A stretch of 14,116 bases of DNA from Anaerolineales bacterium. Its GTDB lineage: Bacteria > Chloroflexota > Anaerolineae > Anaerolineales > E44-bin32. Below the pieces are notes generated by a model, which searched no databases, was not told the origin of the DNA, and was given only the letters and a program-made list of their open reading frames with translations. Made by a program: the position numbers and the translations under genes. The stretch lies in contig JAGLGG010000161.1 of the NCBI GenBank assembly GCA_023144145.1, positions 1-14,116 of the forward strand, given 5' to 3'. This document shows positions 1 through 6,027 of this stretch, one piece after another. Position 1 is the stretch's first letter. Each line of letters opens with the position of its first letter.

Positions 1-918
1 GCGGAAAATTCGCCTCTGCTCACTATATGTCAGATTGGTCTGGAAACCAACCAGGTTATAGAGTTCACCAGCAAGGTCATCTTGCCGAAGCTGCACAACT
101 GCATGGGATCGTTTTTCGGTCCTTGGATCACTTAGACCGACCGGGCGCATCGGTCCAAAAGCAAGTGAGTCATGCCCCCGCTCAGCGATGATTTCTACCG
201 GCAAGCAACTTTCGAAGTAGTGCGACATCCCCGCCTTGACCCCTGTTTCGATTGCACTCTCAAAACTTCGCAACGGGATCCGTTCAGCGGTTATCAGTTC
301 ATTTACAAAACTGTCATACTCATCTTTCGAGAAGGGACAGTTGATGTAGTCCCCTTGCTCTTCAATCCCCCGATCATATCTTGAAGCACGAAAGGCGATA
401 GAAAAATCGATCGTACTCGCCTCGACAATGGGTGAGAGTGCATCGAAGAAATAAAGATGCTCCTCCCCCGTTAGGTTAGCCAACTCATCGGAAAACGATG
501 GAGATGTTAATGGCCCCGTGGCGATGATCGAGAGTCCTTCGGGAAGAAATTTTTGTTCTTCACGAATTACCTTGATGTGTCTATGGTTGAGCAATCTCTC
601 TGTCACCATTGTGGAGAAGCCCAATCGATCTACGGCTAATGCCGAACCTGCTGGCACCGCCCATTGCCTGGCACACTCGATCAGCAGAGAGCCCATTTTC
701 TCAAGTTCAGATATCAATATTCCAGACGCTCGATCTGGCAAGAATGAACCTAGGGAATTCGAGCAAACCAACTCCGCTAATGTGTCTGTTTGATGTGCTC
801 CGGTTTGGAGGAATGGTCTCATCTCATAAAGATGAACAGATAAGCCTCGTTGAGCCGCCTGCCAGGCAGCTTCGCTACCTGCTAACCCTCCCCCAACTAC
901 AGTCAAAATATCGTTCAT
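1..918 (-). CDS. trmFO: TrmFO, folate-dependent tRNA (uracil-54-C5)-methyltransferase, N-terminal part (cut by window edge)
   Basis: FAD- and methylenetetrahydrofolate-dependent enzyme that makes m5U54 in the T-loop of tRNA, in the cytoplasm. Reading the minus strand from ATG at 918 gives 306 uninterrupted codons that run off position 1, about two thirds of the usual 435-450 residues. The N-terminal Rossmann FAD motif VVGGGLAGSEAAW is at residues 7-19, followed by YEMRP (31-35), AELVCSNSL (48-56), VPAGSALAVDR (88-98), IIATGPLTS (131-139), FGPMRPVGL and AVVQLRQDD. The two cysteines expected at the active site are present: one in LVCSNS (about 52) and one in ESCLPVE (about 238). The match to Bacillus TrmFO is strong throughout, so the identification is secure. 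It is divergent from rpoN. The start has no good Shine-Dalgarno sequence; an extended -10 lies immediately upstream. Confidence 0.96.
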   Translation of the reverse strand, partial: MNDILTVVGGGLAGSEAAWQAAQRGLSVHLYEMRPFLQTGAHQTDTLAELVCSNSLGSFLPDRASGILISELEKMGSLLIECARQWAVPAGSALAVDRLGFSTMVTERLLNHRHIKVIREEQKFLPEGLSIIATGPLTSPSFSDELANLTGEEHLYFFDALSPIVEASTIDFSIAFRASRYDRGIEEQGDYINCPFSKDEYDSFVNELITAERIPLRSFESAIETGVKAGMSHYFESCLPVEIIAERGHDSLAFGPMRPVGLSDPRTEKRSHAVVQLRQDDLAGELYNLVGFQTNLTYSEQRRIFR

Positions 919-924
919 AGCCCG

Positions 925-933
925 ATTGTATCA
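925..933 (-). promoter_or_regulatory. Extended -10 promoter for trmFO, probably leaderless
   Basis: On the minus strand the sequence reads TGATACAATCGGGCTATG. This is an extended -10 (TGn plus TACAAT, 5 of 6 to consensus) whose last base is 7 nt before the A of the trmFO start codon at 918. A start site at the normal distance would fall on or next to the ATG, giving an mRNA with little or no leader. No convincing -35 is seen at 16-18 bp. There is no AGGAGG-like sequence before the ATG, which agrees with leaderless initiation. Confidence 0.5.
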
Positions 934-964
934 GACATCATCTAGCTCAATAATGCACAGAATA

Positions 965-980
965 TGGCACGCATCTTGCA
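965..980 (+). promoter_or_regulatory. Sigma-54 (-24/-12) promoter of the rpoN operon
   Basis: TGGCACG-CATC-TTGCA is a complete match to the sigma-54 consensus TGGCACG-N4-TTGCW. The GG at 966-967 and GC at 978-979 are separated by exactly 10 bases. With C979 as -12 the predicted start is near 991, giving a ~43-nt leader before the rpoN ATG at 1034. It lies between divergent genes, where a promoter is expected, and implies that rpoN transcription is driven by its own product. Confidence 0.85.
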
Positions 981-986
981 ACTCTA

Positions 987-1015
987 TTGTGTGCTTTTTA
1001 TGGTTCTTGTATACT
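987..1015 (+). promoter_or_regulatory. Possible housekeeping sigma-70-type promoter for rpoN
   Basis: TTGTGT (987-992), a 17-bp spacer and TATACT (1010-1015, 5 of 6 to TATAAT) could form a weak sigma-70-type promoter. It would start near 1022, leaving a ~12-nt leader with the GAGGG ribosome site. A basal promoter would solve the problem of how a sigma-54-dependent rpoN gene is first expressed. The -35 is poor (3 of 6), so this is tentative. Confidence 0.35.
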
Positions 1016-1033
1016 CACACACCGAGGGTTCTA

Positions 1034-2452
1034 ATGTATCAAGTTCAAGATCAATCCCTTCGCCCGCTCACTACCGCTCATCTCGCTCAAACGATGAGCC
1101 TGCTCGTGCTGTCAAACGCTGAATTGCAGGAGAAAATTGACGCGGAGCTTTCTGAAAATCCTGCACTCGAGCTGCTTGAGGAACGTGTATGTCCATCCTG
1201 CCACCGCCCTCTTGCTGGAAAGAGACAGTGCCCAATTTGCAGTCTTGGGAATTTAACTACCCAAGAGCCAATTGTATTTCTCTCACCGCGCGATTCTATT
1301 CGCCCACGCCTCAGTAGATCAGGTGAGGAACTGCATACTGATTCAGAACCCGCTGCTCCTGAAGACCTCAGCCTGAATGTGTTGCGTCAACTCGCGGCAG
1401 ATCTAGATCCTGAGGAACGAAAGCTGGCAGTTTACGTCCTTTCAAGCCTTGACGAGGAAGGATTCCTGCAAGATCCACCTGCCATTCTTGCCAAGACAAA
1501 CCGAGTTTCTCTCCAAAGAGTTCAAAAAGTACTCGATCTAATTGGGCTCGCTGACCCGGTTGGGCTCGCCACCCTCGGACCAAGAGAGGCACTGCTGACA
1601 CAACTTAAACAGTTTGATGATCGCCTCCCTCGAGTTAGTCTGGCACGGGAAATTATTCAAACTTGTTTCCGTGATTTAGGTAATCGAAATTTCGAATCGA
1701 TAGCACATCAACTGGATGTCAAGATCCACAAAGTTCGCCAAGCTGTCTCTTTTATTCATGACTCGCTCAATCCATACCCCGCTAGGGCTTATTGGGGTTC
1801 AGGGCGACAGCCCATGGCTGCCGATCCTAACGTTTATCACACGCCAGACATAAAGATCGCAATTAACCCCATTGACCTAGATGGCGCCTTGCGCGTAGAA
1901 ATTTTCACACCTTATGCTGGTTGGCTGCGTGTAAACCCTCTCTTTCGTAAAGCAATATCAAAGACCGATGATGAAAAATCAGAGGCCTGGTCGAAACAAC
2001 TCGAAAGAGCGACTCTATTCGTAAAATGCCTGCAACAACGCAATAACACGATGCGTCGCTTGATGGAAATGCTTGTCAGTATCCAGCGAAAGTTTATACT
2101 TGAGGGGGATCGTTTCCTGAAGCCTATGACGCGCGCTAAAATCGCTGAGGCTATCGGGGTGCATGAATCAACAATTTCGCGCGCCGTGGCTCACAAGTCT
2201 ATTGAACTTCCCGATGGTCGCATCGTACCCTTAAGCCGATTTTTCGATAGGAGCTTATCAGTAAGAGACCGGATCAAGGAAATGATCCATAATGAAACAA
2301 AACCCTTGACGGATGATGATATCTCCCGAATGCTCAAGAAAGAAGGAATAAGGGTCGCCAGGCGCACTGTGGCAAAATATCGCGGCATTGAAGGAATTCT
2401 CAGTGCACGTCTAAGGAACCGAAGCCCTAAACCAGCAATTTCTAGGGTATGA
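1034..2452 (+). CDS. rpoN: RNA polymerase sigma-54 factor with an inserted zinc-ribbon-like motif
   Basis: Alternative sigma factor that recognises -24/-12 promoters and needs an AAA+ activator to open DNA. The protein has 472 residues, close to the E. coli length of 477. Region I (about 1-50) shows the typical Leu/Gln-rich start and the ELSENPALELLEE motif. Residues 53-69 hold CPSC-X9-CPIC, a zinc-ribbon pattern where the family normally has a variable acidic linker. The core-binding domain is visible from LGLADP-type sequence (DPVGLATLGPREALLTQL near residue 175) to LNPYPARAYWG. The HTH lies around 368-388 (IAEAIGVHESTISRAV), and the RpoN box ARRTVAKYR is intact at 442-450. I chose ATG at 1034 because GAGGG (1024-1028) is 5 nt upstream and the protein then begins like other sigma-54 proteins. 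The longer in-frame start at 926 would place the sigma-54 promoter inside the gene. It is the first gene of an operon with the kinase and the activator. Confidence 0.95.
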   Translation: MYQVQDQSLRPLTTAHLAQTMSLLVLSNAELQEKIDAELSENPALELLEERVCPSCHRPLAGKRQCPICSLGNLTTQEPIVFLSPRDSIRPRLSRSGEELHTDSEPAAPEDLSLNVLRQLAADLDPEERKLAVYVLSSLDEEGFLQDPPAILAKTNRVSLQRVQKVLDLIGLADPVGLATLGPREALLTQLKQFDDRLPRVSLAREIIQTCFRDLGNRNFESIAHQLDVKIHKVRQAVSFIHDSLNPYPARAYWGSGRQPMAADPNVYHTPDIKIAINPIDLDGALRVEIFTPYAGWLRVNPLFRKAISKTDDEKSEAWSKQLERATLFVKCLQQRNNTMRRLMEMLVSIQRKFILEGDRFLKPMTRAKIAEAIGVHESTISRAVAHKSIELPDGRIVPLSRFFDRSLSVRDRIKEMIHNETKPLTDDDISRMLKKEGIRVARRTVAKYRGIEGILSARLRNRSPKPAISRV

Positions 2453-2455
2453 GCC

Positions 2456-4417
2456 TTGCCGAGTTCGAATACCCCTGCCTTTCGCTTCTCAAGCTTGTTC
2501 AAGCCTGATCCTTTTCGTGATTTCTTCAGGGTCCTGGCTGATTCTCTAGTCCAATCTGTCGCAGTTGTTTCCGGAGACGGTCGCAGGATTCTCGCTTCAA
2601 ATCACGCCTTCACTTTGCTAACCGGTTTTTCACGATCAGAACTCGAGCAGCTATCTTTCTCCTCATTACTTCCTGGTGAGGCTGGGGAAAAAGCTATGGG
2701 CGAGATACTGCTCGCCTGGGATAACCCAGAGCGCAAGATAAATGATGTCCCCTTGCGCACTCGCGAAGGGACGATATCGCTGATCGACATTGAAGGTCGA
2801 ACGATAGGACCTCTCGGATCGCCCCTCTTACTTCTCTGTAATCCATCCCTGCGAAGAATCCGCCAAGAAGACTTGGAAGAAGTACGCAAGATCCAATTAG
2901 ACACCCTATCCAAACTCTCATCCTTGCTGACCGGCGACGAAGATGATCGTCTTTCTCGAGCCCTTTCCCTAGCAAAATCACTACTCACAGCAACGGCTGT
3001 GGGACTCTATAAAGTATCGGCATTCAACCCTGATTACATCCTTGAGGGGCCCTTACCTACAGAATTCCCACCGAGTTTACAAATCTCAGCGATAGAGCCA
3101 TTGATGCCAGCTACGCTTTGGTCGCTGGGACATCGCACCGAACATGAGCTACAAAAAGCTGCTCGAGCTGCAGGATTAACAACCATGCGTACTGCCCCAC
3201 TAGGCACAGAAGAAGCATGGATAGGTGTTCTCGTTGCAGGTTGGAGAGACCAAAACAATGTGCCTGATCGAATAGAAAGTTGGATGCAATTTGTGGCCCA
3301 GTTATGCCACGCTATAATCATCCAACGCATGCAGGAAGATCGCCTCGATAATTTGATCTCTGACGTCAACCAACTCCGTTTAGAAATTGGGGGGCATTTT
3401 TCCGCCGTTAGCGATGCCCTCATTTCTCTGGACCAGGAACTAAATGTAGTGCGCGCAAATTACGCCGCTGCGGTAATGTTAGGATTTCCACAAGAAGAAT
3501 TGAATGACCTTTCCATTCAAGATGTCCTTGTTGGTACGCAAGATCTTCAATCGACGTTCCTGGACGCGTTAGGACATGAACGTGAGGCGGAGCTCACTCG
3601 ATTGACCCTTCATCGCCGCGACGGAACCCCCTTCCCCGCCCATATGAGGGTCGTACCTATTCAAGGGGAATCCAGGTCACGCCTCCTGGTGGTGCTCCGA
3701 GATCAATCGGAACAGAAAGCAATCGAGGATCAGACCGAGATATTGGCTCAACGCGCAATCTTGGGTGAGGTAACTGCAATCTTGGCACATGAAGTGAGAA
3801 ATCCAATTAACAATATCAGCACCGGGGTTCAATTGGTCGCTTCACGGTTGGGAGTGGACCACCCTCAACATGAGTCGCTTGAAAGGCTGAAGAACGAGTG
3901 TGATCGTTTGAACCAGCTTTTAGGCGATGTGCTTTTCTTCGCTCGGCCGCTCGAGCTAAAGATGGAGCCATTGGATCTTGCATATGTTATGGAGCGTTTT
4001 CTTGCACGTTGGTCACCACGCTTCAATCAATCCAAGGTCAATTGCCACACAAATTTCGCCCCGGACCTTCCGCGCGCCTCTACAGATCCACGAACATTCG
4101 AACAAGTCATTTTGAATCTGGTCACCAACGCCTTGCAGGCAATGCCGGATGGTGGCACAATTTCAGTTAGCTTGGCTGAGACAACTACAAACCAAGGTCA
4201 AATGGTAGAACTCAAAATCGCAGATACCGGACCTGGTATTCCTGCGAACATCCGTGAGAGGATATTTGACCCATTCTTCACAACCAAAAAGGAAGGTACC
4301 GGACTCGGTTTAGCGATCAGCCGGCGCATCCTTACAGCCCACAAAGGCACGATTGCTGTTGAAAGTTATCCCGACGCTGGCACAGTATTTACAATTCAAG
4401 TCCCAGTTGCGGATTAG
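2456..4417 (+). CDS. Soluble PAS-GAF-PAS sensor histidine kinase (NtrB-like)
   Basis: Autophosphorylating kinase expected to phosphorylate the receiver protein encoded next. It is 653 residues with no signal peptide or membrane helix, so it should sense a cytoplasmic signal. A PAS domain is seen at about 20-110 (AVVSGDGRRILASNHAFTLL), a GAF-like region at about 145-300, and a second PAS at about 315-425. The HisKA H-box is AHEVRNPIN with the phospho-acceptor at H445. The HATPase domain has N-box NLVTNALQAMP (N558), G1 DTGPGIP (D590), F-box FDPFFTTK and G2 GTGLGLAIS (614-622). The catalytic half resembles NtrB-type kinases. Translation must start at TTG 2456: the ATG at 2449 is out of frame and stops after 19 codons, and AGGG at 2444-2447 gives an 8-nt spacing. 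Only 3 nt separate it from the rpoN stop, so the two are probably translationally coupled. The ligand cannot be read from the sequence. Confidence 0.9.
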   Translation: MPSSNTPAFRFSSLFKPDPFRDFFRVLADSLVQSVAVVSGDGRRILASNHAFTLLTGFSRSELEQLSFSSLLPGEAGEKAMGEILLAWDNPERKINDVPLRTREGTISLIDIEGRTIGPLGSPLLLLCNPSLRRIRQEDLEEVRKIQLDTLSKLSSLLTGDEDDRLSRALSLAKSLLTATAVGLYKVSAFNPDYILEGPLPTEFPPSLQISAIEPLMPATLWSLGHRTEHELQKAARAAGLTTMRTAPLGTEEAWIGVLVAGWRDQNNVPDRIESWMQFVAQLCHAIIIQRMQEDRLDNLISDVNQLRLEIGGHFSAVSDALISLDQELNVVRANYAAAVMLGFPQEELNDLSIQDVLVGTQDLQSTFLDALGHEREAELTRLTLHRRDGTPFPAHMRVVPIQGESRSRLLVVLRDQSEQKAIEDQTEILAQRAILGEVTAILAHEVRNPINNISTGVQLVASRLGVDHPQHESLERLKNECDRLNQLLGDVLFFARPLELKMEPLDLAYVMERFLARWSPRFNQSKVNCHTNFAPDLPRASTDPRTFEQVILNLVTNALQAMPDGGTISVSLAETTTNQGQMVELKIADTGPGIPANIRERIFDPFFTTKKEGTGLGLAISRRILTAHKGTIAVESYPDAGTVFTIQVPVAD

Positions 4418-4434
4418 CCAATTAAGGAGCATTC

Positions 4435-5610
4435 ATGAGTGCAACCGTATTAGTTGTTGATGATGAGGATCTCGCAAGAGAAAATGTACGCGAGACCTTA
4501 ACGGACGCCGGCTATGAAGCAATCGAAGCAGGAGATCTGAGCCAGGCCCATAAATATATCGATGAGGGCGCTGCAGATATCGTGCTTCTTGATGTAATGC
4601 TGCCTGATGGTTCTGGCTTAACTCTTTTGGACAGAATCGAGCTCGAAAATCCCAGTCCACCAGTGATATTGATCACCGCCTTTGGAGAAGTCGACACTGC
4701 TGTCGAGGCGATGAAAAAAGGCGCCCAGGATTTCCTTCAGAAACCTCTCGATCTCGAACGTCTCATTCAAGCGGTCGAAAAAGCTCACGAAGTTGTCGCC
4801 CTGCGGCGCGAATTGGATATGCTTCGCAAGTCCACAACAGGCCAAGTTGAGATGGTGGTCGGAAAGACGCCTGTGATGCTGCAAATTCTGGTGGAAGCCG
4901 AGAGAGCCTCTTCAGCCCAGGCATCAATCCTAATAACTGGGGAGACTGGAACAGGTAAAAATGTGCTAGCGCAGGCAATCCGTGAGATGGGGCCACGCGC
5001 GGATAAGCCCTTTATCCCCATCAATTGCCCCGCTTTACCTGATACTATGATCGAATCGGAATTGTTTGGGCATGAAGCAGGAGCATTTACCGGCGCTCAG
5101 AAACGTAAACCTGGGTTGATAGAAATAGCTGACAGCGGAATCCTGTTCCTGGACGAAATTTCATCCACCAAACCTGAGATGCAGGCAAAGTTGCTGCAGG
5201 TGTTAGAGGAAAAAACTTTCCGCCGAGTGGGTGGAGTTAAAGAGATCTCGGTCGACATCCAAATTTTAGCTGCATCTAATCGTGATTTGAAAGCGATGAT
5301 CTCCGAAGGAAAATTCAGGGAAGATTTGTACTATCGATTGAAAGTTTTGGATCTGCACTTACCTCCCCTGCGGGATCGCATCGAAGACATCCCCGCGCTT
5401 GTGGGAGCATTTATCCGCCAGCTAAATATGCGAACAGGAAACGTTGTTTCCGGGATCAGTCCGCGGGCAATTGAGGCACTAAAAGCTCACGACTGGCCGG
5501 GAAACATTCGAGAGCTAAACCACATTATTGAGCGCGCGATGTTATTCTGCGACGACGAAACGATCGACCTAGGTCACCTACCCCCAGAGTTCCAAAATAC
5601 TCAAGAGTAG
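4435..5610 (+). CDS. Sigma-54 activator of the NtrC family lacking the DNA-binding domain
   Basis: Response regulator whose AAA+ ATPase remodels sigma-54 RNA polymerase. The receiver domain (1-120) has the acidic pair D9/D10, phospho-acceptor D53 in LLDVMLPDGSG, T81 and K103. The AAA+ domain (about 140-380) has Walker A GETGTGK (169-175), the sigma-54-contacting GAFTGA loop (216-221), Walker B ILFLDE (D240/E241), arginine-finger segment FREDLYYRL (R295, R301) and sensor II region WPGNIRELNHIIERA. The protein ends 20-25 residues later at 391, whereas NtrC-type proteins run about 75-90 residues further through a Fis-type HTH. No HTH-coding sequence follows in another frame, so this looks natural and not a frameshift. 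AAGGAG at 4424-4429 is 5 nt before the ATG. It lies 17 nt after the kinase gene, its obvious partner. Chlamydia CtcC and Helicobacter FlgR are known activators of this kind. Confidence 0.93.
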   Translation: MSATVLVVDDEDLARENVRETLTDAGYEAIEAGDLSQAHKYIDEGAADIVLLDVMLPDGSGLTLLDRIELENPSPPVILITAFGEVDTAVEAMKKGAQDFLQKPLDLERLIQAVEKAHEVVALRRELDMLRKSTTGQVEMVVGKTPVMLQILVEAERASSAQASILITGETGTGKNVLAQAIREMGPRADKPFIPINCPALPDTMIESELFGHEAGAFTGAQKRKPGLIEIADSGILFLDEISSTKPEMQAKLLQVLEEKTFRRVGGVKEISVDIQILAASNRDLKAMISEGKFREDLYYRLKVLDLHLPPLRDRIEDIPALVGAFIRQLNMRTGNVVSGISPRAIEALKAHDWPGNIRELNHIIERAMLFCDDETIDLGHLPPEFQNTQE

Positions 5611-5618
5611 CCCCGCCT

Positions 5619-5634
5619 TGGCATAGTCCTTGCA
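5619..5634 (+). promoter_or_regulatory. Sigma-54 (-24/-12) promoter of the membrane protein-TPR-protease unit
   Basis: TGGCATA-GTCC-TTGCA has the invariant GG (5620-5621) and GC (5632-5633) separated by exactly 10 bases and differs from the consensus only in the sixth and seventh positions of TGGCACG. It starts 8 bp after the activator gene's stop codon and is correctly oriented for the gene at 5670. With C5633 as -12, transcription should begin near 5645. No enhancer-like palindrome is evident, which suits an activator without a DNA-binding domain. Confidence 0.78.
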
Positions 5635-5640
5635 ACAATA

Positions 5641-5665
5641 GCCTCCAGGTCTTATTTACGGAGGC
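5641..5665 (+). promoter_or_regulatory. Inverted repeat that could mask the Shine-Dalgarno of the small membrane protein gene
   Basis: GCCTCC (5641-5646) and GGAGGC (5660-5665) form a perfect 6-bp GC-rich stem with a 13-nt loop. The right arm contains the GGAGG ribosome site located 5 nt before the ATG at 5670. The left arm straddles the start site predicted from the sigma-54 promoter (about 5645). An mRNA reading through from the upstream operon would carry the whole hairpin, while the sigma-54 transcript would lack most of the left arm. No T-run follows, so it is not a terminator. Confidence 0.45.
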
Positions 5666-5669
5666 AATC

Positions 5670-6005
5670 ATGATTCCTTTAAGTCTTGTTGAAATGCAAC
5701 TTTTGATCGCAGCGGTACTCTTTGTCTTAGGATGCTTAAGCGTACTTTTAGGCGTGTTCATCCTAATCTCAAGAGGATACAACCGAGAGCTCCGATCAAT
5801 CGCAACCCATACTGCACGTCTCGGACACAAGGGGCTGGCCCAGGATGTGTCCGGCCTAGTAAGCAGTGCATCGGGATTAATTGAATCGATTAATCAACTA
5901 GTCAGGACCGCTAGCGGCGTTGGTGCTTTCCTGATCTTCCTTGGGATGATTATGCTGGCGTCTTGTTACTGGATTATCTCCCAAATCGATTCACTCCCAA
6001 TCTAG
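5670..6005 (+). CDS. Small two-TM membrane protein of unknown function
   Basis: 111 residues, not recognised as a member of a named family. Two hydrophobic segments are clear: about 10-33 (LLIAAVLFVLGCLSVLLGVF) and about 82-103 (GAFLIFLGMIMLASCYWI). Between them lies a loop of about 45 residues that begins basic (RGYNRELRS) and continues as a Ser/Gly/Leu-rich, probably amphipathic helical stretch. The positive-inside rule places this loop in the cytoplasm and both ends outside. The start is secure: GGAGG at 5660-5664 is 5 nt before the ATG. It is the first gene behind the second sigma-54 promoter and lies 22 nt upstream of the giant TPR gene, so all three are probably one transcript. Possible roles include membrane anchor, substrate or effector of the protease unit, but nothing in the sequence decides between these. 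Confidence 0.82.
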   Translation: MIPLSLVEMQLLIAAVLFVLGCLSVLLGVFILISRGYNRELRSIATHTARLGHKGLAQDVSGLVSSASGLIESINQLVRTASGVGAFLIFLGMIMLASCYWIISQIDSLPI

Positions 6006-6027
6006 ATTTCACAAAGAATAGGTGCAT

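Noticed and set aside
652..667. Sigma-54-like TGGCACC...TTGC inside trmFO
   Set aside because: GG and GC are 11 bases apart, not 10, and the site is within a coding region opposite no plus-strand gene.
172..920. Plus-strand open frames opposite trmFO (172-384, 518-793, 609-920)
   Set aside because: They are shadows of a clearly conserved minus-strand gene and have no ribosome sites or recognisable content.
926..1033. In-frame N-terminal extension of rpoN starting at ATG 926
   Set aside because: It would put both the sigma-54 promoter and the GAGGG ribosome site inside the gene and add 36 residues unlike any sigma-54 N-terminus; ATG 1034 gives the normal start.
2445..2459. GGGTATG-AGCC-TTGC at the rpoN/kinase junction
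   Set aside because: Spacing fits but TGGCAC is poorly matched, and the sequence is already explained as coding sequence, ribosome site and TTG start.
2449..2508. ATG at 2449 as the kinase start
   Set aside because: It is in another frame and reaches a stop after 19 codons; only the frame starting with TTG 2456 encodes the kinase.
5670..6005. Small membrane protein as a bacterial gasdermin
   Set aside because: It is far too short and is a simple two-helix protein, whereas gasdermins are beta-rich and about twice as long or more.
6022..6027. GTG 6022 as the start of the giant TPR protein
   Set aside because: Possible, but it overlaps the best Shine-Dalgarno for ATG 6028; the difference is two residues.
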